12,946 nt of DNA from DASPFV01 sp035620975 (GTDB lineage Bacteria; Acidobacteriota; Vicinamibacteria; Vicinamibacterales; 2-12-FULL-66-21): the NCBI GenBank assembly GCA_035620975.1, contig DASPFV010000104.1, positions 1 through 12,946 of the forward strand, given 5' to 3'. The notes under the pieces were generated by a model. That model ran no database searches. It saw only the letters and a program-made list of their open reading frames with translations, and had not been told where the DNA came from. Of the stretch, positions 1 to 7,329 are shown piece after piece. How positions within the stretch are numbered: the first letter of the stretch is position 1; each line of letters starts with the position of its first letter. The translations under genes and the position numbers were made by a program.

Positions 1-1
1 G

Positions 2-547
2 GGAGACTGGGAGGGCGGCGTCGGCGACGTCGCACTCGCCGTCAAACGCGTGCTCTTCCACAGCCTGCCGCGCGGGGCGATCTTCAGCGCGGCGCTGGAG
101 CTCGTGCTCCCGACCGGTCGCGAAGAACGAGGGATCGGCAGCGGAGTCACGAGAGTCGAGCCGTTCGTGGCGTACGGCCAGATACTGCCCCGTGACGCGT
201 TCGTACAGGTGCAGACCGGCCTGGAGCTCTCGACCGACACCGCCAAGGCCGGCCACGAGGCGTTCTGGCGCGCGGCGGCCGGCCGCACGTTCGCGCAGGC
301 CGGTGGGGTCGGCCGGGCGTGGACGCCGATGATCGAGATCCTGGGCGCCCGCGAGCTCGATCAGGGCCAGGGTGCGGAGTGGGACGTCGTCCCGCAGCTC
401 CAGGTCAGCCTGAGCCGGCGGCAGCACGTCCTGGTGAACGCCGGTGTCCGGATTCCGCTCAACGAGCGGCAGGCGCGCCATCCGGTGGTCATCGCCTACC
501 TCCTCTGGGACTGGTTCGACGGCGGCTTCTTCACGGGATGGCGATGA
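2..547 (+). CDS. C-terminal part of a probable outer-membrane beta-barrel protein (5' end outside window)
   Basis: The frame is open from the left edge (GDWEGGVGDVALAVKR...) and stops with TGA at 545-547, giving about 181 residues without a native start; the GTG at 50 is internal. The visible part alternates short amphipathic strands with turns: GDVALAVKRVLF, then LELVLPTGRE, EPFVAYGQIL, FVQVQTGLEL, WDVVPQLQVSL, HVLVNAGVRIPL and a closing YLLWDWFDGGFF. A GD-(V/I)-x-L-x-x-K strand followed by a LPTG turn is typical of the MetA-pathway-of-phenol-degradation/'transporter' type of barrel, so outer-membrane location is likely. The chain ends in GWR, not in the usual terminal aromatic. The cytochrome gene that follows overlaps the stop codon, so the two are almost certainly co-transcribed and may act together. 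The substrate is unknown, and another barrel family cannot be excluded. Confidence 0.65.
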   Translation, partial: GDWEGGVGDVALAVKRVLFHSLPRGAIFSAALELVLPTGREERGIGSGVTRVEPFVAYGQILPRDAFVQVQTGLELSTDTAKAGHEAFWRAAAGRTFAQAGGVGRAWTPMIEILGARELDQGQGAEWDVVPQLQVSLSRRQHVLVNAGVRIPLNERQARHPVVIAYLLWDWFDGGFFTGWR

Positions 548-2202
548 CCCCGACTCGATCGGCGGCCATCCTCGCGATACCGGCCATGGGCGTCGCAATG
601 GCCCTGTTGTCGGCAGCTCCCTCCAGTCGCTCTCCACATGCGACTGCACTGGTGGCTGCTGACGCCCCGGTGTTCCAGACCTCGCACGACTGCATGGCCT
701 GCCACAACGGCCTGACCACCCCGGCAGGAGAAGACGTCTCGTTCGGCACCGCCTGGCGCGCCACGATGATGGCCAACTCGGCGCGCGATCCGTACTGGCA
801 GGCCTCCGTGCGGCGCGAGACGGTCGACCATCCCGGGGCCGCGGCGGAGATCGAGGACGAGTGTTCGGTCTGCCACATGCCCATGGCGCGCACGCTGGAC
901 GCAGCAGCCGGACGGCTCGGCCGCGTCTTCGCGCACCTGCCCGTCGGCCAGGCGGCCGGCGACGCCGCCCGGCTCGCCGCCGATGGCGTCTCGTGTACGC
1001 TCTGCCACCAGATCACGCCCGGCGGGTTCGGACGACGCGAGAGCTTCTCCGGGGGGTACATCATCGACATGCAGGCGGCAACGGCCCGGCCGCTGTTCGG
1101 TCCGTATCCGGTGCCCCCCGGGCGGGCCACAGTGATGCACTCGGCCACGGGCTATCGTCCGGAGGAGTCGGCGCACGTCCGCCAGTCGGAGCTGTGCGCC
1201 ACGTGTCATACCCTCTACACCACCGCCCGCGGGCCTGGCGGCCAGGTCGTCGGCGAGCTGCCGGAACAGGTACCGTACCTCGAATGGCGGCACAGCGCCT
1301 TCCGGGCCGAGCGAAGCTGCCAGTCGTGCCACATGCCGGTCATCGCGGAGCCGACGAGGATCGCGTCGGTTCTGGGAGAGCCGCGCGAGGCAGCAGCGCG
1401 CCACGACTTCCGCGGCGGCAATTTTTTCATGCTCCGGATGCTGAACCGGTACCGGGACGAGCTCGGCGTCGAGGCGCTGCCGCAGGAGCTCGACGCCGGC
1501 GCACGGGCTACCGTCCATCATCTGCAGACGGGCAGCGCGTCAATCGCCGTGGAGGCGCACGCAGTGAAGCCGGCGCGGCTCGAGGTGGACGTCACGGTCA
1601 CGAACCTGGCAGGTCACAAGCTGCCGACGGCGTACCCGTCCCGCCGTGCGTGGATTCACATGGTCGTCCGCGACGGCCCCGGCCAGGTGATCTTCGAGTC
1701 CGGTTCGATGGCCGGGAACGGGTCGATTGCCGGCAACGACAACGACGCCGATGGCGCCCGTTTCGAGCCGCACCACGTCGAGATCACGCTGCCCGATCAG
1801 GTGCAGGTCTACGAATCCGTCATGGTCGATTCGAGGGGCGCTGTCACCACCGGCCTTCTCAGCGGCATCCGGTTCGTGAAGGACAACCGGCTGCTTCCAC
1901 GCGGGTTCGACCAGGCTTCCGCCGGGCTCGACATCGCGGTGCAGGGCGCTGCCGCCCGGGACGAGGACTTCCGGGGCGGATCCGATCGCGTCCGGTACCG
2001 GATCCCGACGGGGAGCCACCGCGGTCCGTGGCGCATCGATGTCGCGCTGCGCTATCAGCCGATCGCCTACCGGTGGGCCGAAAATCTCCGCGGTTACGCT
2101 GGCAGTGAACCCGCGCGCTTCGTGCGCTACTACGAGTCGATGGCCGCGACGTCGTCCGAGATCCTCGCGCGCCATTCGATCACGGTGGATCCGGCGCGGT
2201 AA
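544..2202 (+). CDS. Secreted pentahaem c-type cytochrome
   Basis: The 552-residue product has an uncleaved-looking signal sequence (hydrophobic residues about 7-25, basic R5) and five covalent haem sites: CMACH (50-54), CSVCH (107-111), CTLCH (151-155), CATCH (218-222) and CQSCH (259-263). The N-terminal half resembles cytochrome c554-like multihaem electron carriers. The C-terminal half has no haem site and begins with a beta-rich segment around residue 350 that contains GHKLPTAYPSRR (357-368), which I know from multihaem cytochromes of Acidobacteriota and similar phyla. It should act in the periplasm or on the cell surface, passing electrons. The redox partner is unknown. I chose the ATG at 544 because it forms an ATGA overlap with the upstream stop; an in-frame ATG at 538 would add two residues. 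The open frame runs back to 319, but that part overlaps the barrel gene and precedes the signal peptide, so I discard it. Confidence 0.88.
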   Translation: MTPTRSAAILAIPAMGVAMALLSAAPSSRSPHATALVAADAPVFQTSHDCMACHNGLTTPAGEDVSFGTAWRATMMANSARDPYWQASVRRETVDHPGAAAEIEDECSVCHMPMARTLDAAAGRLGRVFAHLPVGQAAGDAARLAADGVSCTLCHQITPGGFGRRESFSGGYIIDMQAATARPLFGPYPVPPGRATVMHSATGYRPEESAHVRQSELCATCHTLYTTARGPGGQVVGELPEQVPYLEWRHSAFRAERSCQSCHMPVIAEPTRIASVLGEPREAAARHDFRGGNFFMLRMLNRYRDELGVEALPQELDAGARATVHHLQTGSASIAVEAHAVKPARLEVDVTVTNLAGHKLPTAYPSRRAWIHMVVRDGPGQVIFESGSMAGNGSIAGNDNDADGARFEPHHVEITLPDQVQVYESVMVDSRGAVTTGLLSGIRFVKDNRLLPRGFDQASAGLDIAVQGAAARDEDFRGGSDRVRYRIPTGSHRGPWRIDVALRYQPIAYRWAENLRGYAGSEPARFVRYYESMAATSSEILARHSITVDPAR

Positions 2203-2277
2203 GGCCGGTCGACCAGTACTCGGGGCAGGCCGCCGGGCGACACTGATGTCGACGGACACCAGACCGCGAGGCCGCAA

Positions 2278-2384
2278 CTTGGAACCTTGGAACCTTGAAC
2301 CCTGAACCCTGAACCTTGAACCCTGAACCCTGAACCTTGAACCCTGAACCGTGAACCTTGAGCCCAGAGCCCTGAGCCCGAAGC
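2278..2384. repeat. Array of fifteen 7-8 bp units, consensus CYTGAAC, with a 21 bp higher-order period
   Basis: Two 8 bp units CTTGGAAC (2278-2293) are followed by 7 bp units to 2384. From 2294 the order is CTTGAAC, CCTGAAC, CCTGAAC, repeated exactly at 2315. The next set (2336-2356) carries one change, to CGTGAAC. The set at 2357-2377 has CTTGAGC, CCAGAGC, CCTGAGC, and a final CCGAAGC closes the array. The pure units lie in the 5'-central part and decay toward 3'. The array starts 75 bp after the cytochrome stop and ends 27 bp before the phosphofructokinase start. It has no spacer sequences and no inverted symmetry. Similar GAACC-type heptamer tracts occur between genes in some Acidobacteriota and other soil bacteria. 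Function is unknown. Confidence 0.95.
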
Positions 2385-2397
2385 CGGCATTTGAGGC

Positions 2398-2411
2398 TAC
2401 GATATATCTCC
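2398..2411 (+). promoter_or_regulatory. Probable -10 element of a leaderless promoter for the phosphofructokinase gene
   Basis: TACGAT (2398-2403, 4 of 6 matches to TATAAT) is followed by exactly 8 nt, ATATCTCC, and then ATG. This would put the transcript start at or within about two bases of the start codon. No Shine-Dalgarno sequence precedes the ATG. The same spacing is seen before the DUF418 gene at 7860. A matching -35 hexamer is not evident; that region falls in the degenerate end of the heptamer array. Confidence 0.4.
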
Positions 2412-3707
2412 ATGACGAAAAGGATGGCCATTCTGGTCGGGGGCGGTCCGGCGCCGGGCATCAACAGCGTGATCAGCGCCGCCACCATTCGCGGCCGGCT
2501 CGAAGGCGTGGAGGTCGTCGGCATCCGTGACGGGTTCGAGTGGATCATGCACGGCAACGTCGACCGGGTGATCTCCCTGGACATCGATCAGGTCAGCCGT
2601 ATCCATTTCCGCGGCGGCTCGCATATCGGCATCTCCCGCGCCAATCCCACGCTCGACCCGCACCACCTCGAGACCGTGGTGATCTCGCTCCTGCGGCTGA
2701 ACGTCTCGATGCTGCTGACCATCGGCGGCGACGATACCGCGTTCTCGGCGATGAAGCTCGAGGAGAAGGCCGGCGGCAGGATCCACGTCGTCCACGTGCC
2801 GAAAACGATCGACAACGACCTGGACCTCCCGGCGCACGTCGACACGTTCGGGTTCCAGACCGCCCGCCATCACGGCACCGAGATCGTCAAGAACCTGATG
2901 GTGGACGCGAAGACGACGTCGCGGTGGTACTTCGTGATCGCCATGGGCCGCAAGGCGGGTCACCTGGCGCTCGGCATGGGCAAGGCCGCGGGCGCCACGC
3001 TGACGCTGATCCCGGAGGAGTGGGCGGGCCGCAAGATCCGCCTCAAGGCGCTCGTCGACACGCTCGTCGGAGCGATCATGAAGCGCCTGAGCTACGGCCG
3101 GCGCGACGGCGTGGCCGTCATCGCCGAAGGCCTCGTGCTCGACATCGACCCGGAGGACCTCGCCCAGCTCCACGAAGTCGAGCGCGACGCGCACGGGCAC
3201 GTCCGGATCGCCGAGGTCAACATCGGCGAGATCCTCAAGAGCGAGGTGCAGAAGCGCTTGAAGGCGTTCGGGCTGAAAACGACCATCGCTGCCAAGAACA
3301 TCGGCTACGAGCTGCGGTGTGCCGACCCGATTCCGCTGGACATGGAGTACACGCGCGACCTCGGCTACTGCGCGGCCAAGTACCTCCTCGCCGGCGGCAA
3401 CGCCGTGATGATCTCGCTCCAGGCCGGGCACTTCGTCCCGATCCCGTTCACGAACATGATCGACGGGCAGACCGGCCGGACGCGCGTGCGCCTCGTCGAC
3501 ATCCGATCCACGCGCTACGCCATCGCCCGCCGCTACATGATCCGCCTCCGCCGCGACGACTTCGAGGACCCGCACGAACTCGCCAAGTTCGCGGCGACCG
3601 CCGGGCTGTCGCTGCAGGACTTCCGGCGCGAGTTCGAGTACCTGATCGAGCTCGAGCCGCCGCCGCTCTCAATCGACGTCGATCATCTCGAGCGCGAGTT
3701 GCACTGA
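2412..3707 (+). CDS. 6-phosphofructokinase, probably pyrophosphate-dependent
   Basis: This 431-residue cytoplasmic enzyme phosphorylates fructose 6-phosphate to fructose 1,6-bisphosphate in glycolysis. Visible motifs are the phosphate-donor loop GGGPAPGIN (10-18), TIGGDDT (103-109), the catalytic PKTIDND (130-136), MGRKAG (178-183), IPEE (200-203) and GYELRCADPIPLD (298-310), which corresponds to the fructose-phosphate-binding region. In this superfamily an Asp as the second D of GGDD and a Lys in PKTIDND go with pyrophosphate as donor, whereas ATP enzymes usually have Gly at both places. Both pyrophosphate-type residues are present (D108, K131), so the reaction is likely reversible. The length exceeds the roughly 320 residues of bacterial ATP-PfkA and fits the longer class. 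Start: ATG 2412 with no ribosome site but a -10-like element 8 nt away; ATG 2424 is the alternative. Confidence 0.88.
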   Translation: MTKRMAILVGGGPAPGINSVISAATIRGRLEGVEVVGIRDGFEWIMHGNVDRVISLDIDQVSRIHFRGGSHIGISRANPTLDPHHLETVVISLLRLNVSMLLTIGGDDTAFSAMKLEEKAGGRIHVVHVPKTIDNDLDLPAHVDTFGFQTARHHGTEIVKNLMVDAKTTSRWYFVIAMGRKAGHLALGMGKAAGATLTLIPEEWAGRKIRLKALVDTLVGAIMKRLSYGRRDGVAVIAEGLVLDIDPEDLAQLHEVERDAHGHVRIAEVNIGEILKSEVQKRLKAFGLKTTIAAKNIGYELRCADPIPLDMEYTRDLGYCAAKYLLAGGNAVMISLQAGHFVPIPFTNMIDGQTGRTRVRLVDIRSTRYAIARRYMIRLRRDDFEDPHELAKFAATAGLSLQDFRREFEYLIELEPPPLSIDVDHLERELH

Positions 3708-3750
3708 GAGGCGCCGGGTTCGGGCCATGGGGCGAATCCCGTGTGCGCGG

Positions 3751-3781
3751 GCCTCCGCCGCGAGGCGGGCGCTCCGCCGCG
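3751..3781. repeat. GC-rich intergenic element with 10 bp direct repeats and overlapping short hairpins
   Basis: In the 127 bp between the convergent phosphofructokinase and permease genes, CTCCGCCGCG occurs at 3753-3762 and again at 3772-3781, a period of 19. Alternative short stems are possible: GCCTC/GAGGC (3751-3755 with 3762-3766) and GGCGG/CCGCC (3764-3768 with 3774-3778). No T-run follows, so it is not a textbook terminator, although it could slow polymerase between converging genes. Its core GAGGCGGGCG recurs in the hairpin at 7713-7731. Confidence 0.5.
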
Positions 3782-3834
3782 GCCTGGATCCGGCGACTGG
3801 AACGGGACGCCACGAATCGCACGCGAGCTGATGC

Positions 3835-6303
3835 TCATTCCGCGCGGAGTGCACGAACCGGATCCACACGGGTCGCGCGGCGCGCCGGGACGTAGCACGC
3901 GATGAGGGCCACCAGCGTCAAGCCGAGCGGGACCGTCACGAACGTCACGGGATCGGTAGCCGTGACCCCGTAGAGCAGTGCAGTGATCCAGCGCGTCAGC
4001 ACCCACGCCGATGCCAGCCCGAGGCCGGCGCCCACGGCTGCGAGCCTCATGCCCTCGCCGACGACCAGGCGCCGGACGCCGCGGGCATCGGCACCGAGCG
4101 CCATGCGGATGCCGATCTCGCGTGTGCGCTGCGACACCGTGTAGCTCAGCACGCCGTGGATCCCGATCGCCGCGAGCAGCAGCGCGACCCCGGCTAGAAC
4201 GCCGAGCACCAGCATCGTGAACCGCCGTTCCGCCACCGATCGGATCATCGTCTGGCGCAGCGGCTCGAGGCCGAAGACGGCCAGCGCGGGATCCTGCTCG
4301 GCGATGGCCCGGCGGACGGTGCCGGTCATCGCCGCGGGATCCCCTGCCGCGCGGATCAACAACACGCCGGCCCCGTTTGCCGAGGGCGCCTGCGCCAGCG
4401 GCGCATAAACGGCGGGCGGCGGCGCTACGGTCAACCCCTGGAACCGCTCGTTGCCGACGACACCGACGACGGTGCGCTCGACACCCCAGAAGGCGATCCG
4501 CTGGCCGAGCGGCTCGTGGCCTTCGAAGAAGCGCCGGGCCGCGGCCTCGTTGATCAGAACGACTGGCGGAGACGTGGTCGCATCGGCGGGCGCCAGCAGC
4601 CGGCCGCGCACCAGCCCGACACCCATCGTCCGGAAATACCCGGGCGTCACGCGGCGGACCGAGATCTCCGGCCAGTTGCGCCCTTCCGCTTCGCGGCCGG
4701 CCACCCTGAACGAGTTGGTGAAGCCCGGATCGAGCGGGTGGTTGCCGGCAATGGCGGCAGCTTCGACGCCCGGCAGCGCGCCCGCCCGCGCGAGCAGGCC
4801 TTCATTGAAGACGTGCATCTCGCGGAAATCGGGGAACCTGGAGAAATCGACCGGATACCGGCTGCGGGGAAGCTGGTATTCGGCCTTGAGCACGCCGTCC
4901 GCCCGGAACCCGGGGTCGGTCGCCTGGAGCTGCCAGAAGCTGCGAATGAGCAGTGCGGCGCCAATCACCAGGGTGACGGCCAGCGCGAACTCGACGACGA
5001 CGAGGACCGCCCGCGCGCGGGCGCGGCCACTCCCCGCCGACGCGCCGTAACCGCCGTCCGCCTTCAGCGTGCCATGCAGGTCCACGCGCCGGGCCTGCAG
5101 CATCGGCACCATGCCGAACAGGAAACCTGAGACCACGGCGACGCCGAGCATGATCGCGAGTACGCGCAAGTCCACCGACGCCTCCGCGATTCGCGGAATG
5201 TCGGCGGGCGCGAGGCCGACGAGGGCTCGCACGCCGAGGGCGGCCACGGCGCTGCCGAGCAGGGCGGCGCCCAGCGCGAGCAGCACGCCTTCGGCCGCGA
5301 ACTGCCGCGCGAGCCGCCAGGGGCGCGCACCGAGGGCCGTGCGGACCGCCACTTCCCGCTGCCGCGCGGTCCCGCGGGCGAGCAGCAGGTTCGCCACATT
5401 GCCACAGGCCACGAGCAGCACGAGCCCCACGGCAGCCAGCAGCACCAGCAGCGCGGGCCGCACCCGCCCGAAGACGACCGTCGACAGCGGTTCGACGTGG
5501 ACGCCGCGCGCCCGGTTCACGGGGTACGCGCGCTCGAGATCGGCTGCGATGCCGGCAAGCTCTTCCTGGGCGGAGGCGACGGTCCCGCGCAGGCGACCGA
5601 CCATGATGATGGGGTGAGTGGATCTCGGCAGCGTCTCCTCACTCTCCTGGAGCGGGATCCAGACGTCGACACCGGCCCGCGCGCCGCGATCGGCGAAACC
5701 GCGCGAGTAATCCGCGGCCGAGAGGATCTGGAAGACGCCGAAGTCGGCGCGGGGTGGCATGATGCCGACGACCCGGTGCGGCACGTCGTCGAGCCGCACG
5801 GTCCGGCCGACGGCGGCCGGATCCCGGGCGAGCGCTCGCGTCCAGAAGCTGTCGCTGAGGATGACGACCTGGTCTCCCCCCGGGCGCGCCTCCTCCGCCG
5901 TGATCGCGCGCCCGGCGGCCGGAGACGTCCCCAGCGTGGGCAGCAGATCATGGGACACGGCGAGCGCCTGCAGGCGAACGGGCTCGCCGGACTCGGGCGT
6001 GTAGTTGACCTCGGTGGCGATCATCGCGCCGAGGGCCTCAACCTGGCTCGCCAGACGACGGAAGTCGAGAAAATCCGGCAGCGAGGAAGGCTCGCGGAAC
6101 GTGCCGGTCTGGCGGTCCGTCTCCCAGATCACGGCGACCCGATCGATGTCGCGGACAGGGGCCCGGCGGAGCAGCACGTGATCGATCACGCTGAAGATGG
6201 CCGTGTTGGCGCCGATGCCGAGCGCGAGCGTGGCGAGCGCGACAGCCGTGAATCCGGGGTTCGCGGCGAGCATCCTGAGAGCGAAGCGGAGATCGTGGCG
6301 CAT
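3835..6303 (-). CDS. ADOP-type ABC permease (MacB/FtsX-like, duplicated, no ATPase partner visible)
   Basis: The product has 822 residues. It opens with the ADOP-typical DLRFALRMLAANPGFTAVALATLALGIG stretch (4-31, interrupted here only by position) and TAIFSVIDHVLLR. It contains two MacB-like periplasmic modules, about 40-280 and 455-690, each followed by an FtsX-type membrane unit. Likely membrane segments are about 17-40, 282-309, 335-362, 378-401, 432-453, 696-718, 750-772 and 788-806. The coupling-type motifs RQREVAVRTALGA (314-326) and RTREIGIRMALGA (726-738) mark the two halves. Such permeases are greatly expanded in Acidobacteriota and usually stand without an adjacent ATPase, as here. 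MacB relatives move or extrude substrates through the periplasm, but the cargo of ADOPs is unknown. Many are controlled by PadR-family regulators; none is encoded in this window, but a palindrome lies just before the start. There is no Shine-Dalgarno sequence, and ATG 6303 is the only sensible start. Confidence 0.88.
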   Translation of the reverse strand: MRHDLRFALRMLAANPGFTAVALATLALGIGANTAIFSVIDHVLLRRAPVRDIDRVAVIWETDRQTGTFREPSSLPDFLDFRRLASQVEALGAMIATEVNYTPESGEPVRLQALAVSHDLLPTLGTSPAAGRAITAEEARPGGDQVVILSDSFWTRALARDPAAVGRTVRLDDVPHRVVGIMPPRADFGVFQILSAADYSRGFADRGARAGVDVWIPLQESEETLPRSTHPIIMVGRLRGTVASAQEELAGIAADLERAYPVNRARGVHVEPLSTVVFGRVRPALLVLLAAVGLVLLVACGNVANLLLARGTARQREVAVRTALGARPWRLARQFAAEGVLLALGAALLGSAVAALGVRALVGLAPADIPRIAEASVDLRVLAIMLGVAVVSGFLFGMVPMLQARRVDLHGTLKADGGYGASAGSGRARARAVLVVVEFALAVTLVIGAALLIRSFWQLQATDPGFRADGVLKAEYQLPRSRYPVDFSRFPDFREMHVFNEGLLARAGALPGVEAAAIAGNHPLDPGFTNSFRVAGREAEGRNWPEISVRRVTPGYFRTMGVGLVRGRLLAPADATTSPPVVLINEAAARRFFEGHEPLGQRIAFWGVERTVVGVVGNERFQGLTVAPPPAVYAPLAQAPSANGAGVLLIRAAGDPAAMTGTVRRAIAEQDPALAVFGLEPLRQTMIRSVAERRFTMLVLGVLAGVALLLAAIGIHGVLSYTVSQRTREIGIRMALGADARGVRRLVVGEGMRLAAVGAGLGLASAWVLTRWITALLYGVTATDPVTFVTVPLGLTLVALIACYVPARRATRVDPVRALRAE

Positions 6304-6304
6304 A

Positions 6305-6322
6305 GTGCTAGATTGTTAGCAC
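6305..6322. promoter_or_regulatory. Palindromic operator candidate between the ADOP permease and GNAT genes
   Basis: GTGCTA GATTGT TAGCAC is a perfect inverted repeat, with 6 bp arms and a 6 bp spacer, starting 2 bp from the permease start codon. On the minus strand its centre supplies AACAAT, a 4-of-6 match to a -10 element lying exactly 8 nt before the ATG. On the plus strand TTAGCA (6316-6321) with TGAAAT (6339-6344) at 17 bp spacing could serve the acetyltransferase gene. A dimeric repressor bound here would block the first promoter and touch the second. PadR is the family often tied to ADOP genes, but the regulator is not identified. Confidence 0.45.
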
Positions 6323-6447
6323 AAATCCCAGGAATCAGTGAAATCGACTACGCTCGCGCTGACGGCCGCCGTCCGGACGACGCGCTGGGTGGCGCGGAGA
6401 CCGTCGCGGAACGGGCAGGGCGCCGGACCCGGGCCGGAAGGCATGCC

Positions 6448-7299
6448 GTGAAACTCTTCGGGACGACGTCGCTGGCACGGCGAATCGAGCGCGCCGAGCG
6501 CACCTTGATAGAGGAGGGCGCGGCAGCGGCGGCGCGGCGGCGCGGACCGGGCCGCGTGCATGTCTTTCCGCTCGCCGGAGGGACTGCCGTATTCACCGAG
6601 CTCGGCTCTCCTTTCAACAAGGTGGCCGGCCTCGGCTTCGAAGGCCTGCCCGACAGCGGCGCCATGGATGAGGTCGAGCGGACGTTCGCCGCGCTCGGGG
6701 CGCCCGTCCAGGTCGAGCTGGCGTCCCTGGGCGATCCGGGGGTGGCGAAGTTCCTGACCGGCCGCGGCTACGCGCTCGTCGGGTTCGAGAACGTCCTGGG
6801 GTTATCTCTTCCGGCGGCCCGGCCGCGCGACGGGGCGAGCTCGTTCATCACCATCGAGCGGGCCGGCGGAGAGATGACGAAGGTGTGGCGGGACACGGTC
6901 ATCGACGGGTTCCTGGAACCCGACACGTTCGACGGCCCCGTCAGCCACGAGACGTTCGATCGTTCCGCCATCGAGCGGGTCTATGAAGACGTGATCGCAA
7001 CAGGCGCCTACGAGCCCTATGTGGCCCGGTACGATGGGGCGATTGCGGGCGGCGCGAGCCTGCGGATGTTCGAAGGGGTGGCTCAGCTGTGCGGCGCCGC
7101 GACGCTGAAAGCGTACCGCAGGCGTGGAATCCAGAGCGCGCTGCTCCAGCACCGGCTGGCCGACTCGGCCGAGCGCGGGTGCGACCTCGCCATCGTCACC
7201 ACGCAGCCCGGCTCGAAGTCACAGGAAAACGTGCAGCGGTTCGGCTTCGAGCTGCTGTACACGCGAGCCATCCTCGTGTGGGAAAAGACAGGATCCTGA
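6448..7299 (+). CDS. GNAT-family N-acetyltransferase, probably with a degenerate N-terminal GNAT unit
   Basis: The 283-residue protein should transfer an acetyl group from acetyl-CoA to an amine; the substrate cannot be told. The C-terminal half carries the acetyl-CoA loop LKAYRRRGIQSALL (220-233), preceded by a core strand (GVAQLCGAATL) and followed by SQENVQRFGFELLYTRAILVW (258-278, split here as SQENVQRFGF and ELLYTRAILVW), the usual end of the fold. The N-terminal half (about 38-125) has FTELGSPFNKVAGLGFEG and FLTGRGYALVGFENVL, and looks like a second GNAT-like unit that lacks the R/Q-x-x-G-x-G/A loop. Start: GTG 6448 with GGAAGG at 6436-6441, 6 nt away. The same frame stays open far upstream but only as antisense of the permease gene. 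The gene is divergent from the permease and ends in a hairpin terminator. Confidence 0.85.
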   Translation: MKLFGTTSLARRIERAERTLIEEGAAAAARRRGPGRVHVFPLAGGTAVFTELGSPFNKVAGLGFEGLPDSGAMDEVERTFAALGAPVQVELASLGDPGVAKFLTGRGYALVGFENVLGLSLPAARPRDGASSFITIERAGGEMTKVWRDTVIDGFLEPDTFDGPVSHETFDRSAIERVYEDVIATGAYEPYVARYDGAIAGGASLRMFEGVAQLCGAATLKAYRRRGIQSALLQHRLADSAERGCDLAIVTTQPGSKSQENVQRFGFELLYTRAILVWEKTGS

Positions 7300-7312
7300 C
7301 GCATCCTGTTTT
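7288..7312. terminator. Hairpin terminator enclosing the GNAT stop codon, possibly bidirectional
   Basis: ACAGGAT (7288-7294) pairs perfectly with ATCCTGT (7303-7309) around an 8 nt loop that contains the stop codon TGA (7297-7299), and TTTT ends at 7312. Upstream AAAA (7283-7286) extends the pairing through a G-T wobble and gives the minus strand a matching T-run. It sits between convergent genes, where a two-way terminator is expected. Confidence 0.7.
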
Positions 7313-7329
7313 GAGCTCGTTCACCGGCT

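Noticed and set aside
319..543. N-terminal extension of the cytochrome open frame
   Set aside because: It overlaps the barrel gene, is Arg/Pro-rich, and would bury the signal peptide; the true start is at 544 (or 538).
861..2108. 415-codon plus-strand open frame inside the cytochrome gene
   Set aside because: Arg/Pro/Gly-rich out-of-frame shadow; the CXXCH sites belong to the other frame.
2278..2384. CRISPR array
   Set aside because: Units are 7-8 bp, contiguous and without spacers; no cas genes nearby.
2130..2584. Two minus-strand open frames with repeated GSGFRVQ-type residues
   Set aside because: They are translations of the heptamer array in two frames; a 21 bp period has no stop codons here and gives a periodic peptide. 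No ribosome site or family likeness.
2397..3575. 392-codon open frame antisense to the phosphofructokinase gene
   Set aside because: Composition-driven shadow: Asp/Val/His/Arg-rich with no motif, while the plus frame has all the kinase motifs.
5497..6447. Upstream extension of the GNAT open frame
   Set aside because: Antisense to the ADOP permease N-terminus; GTG 6448 has a good ribosome site and begins the family-like sequence.
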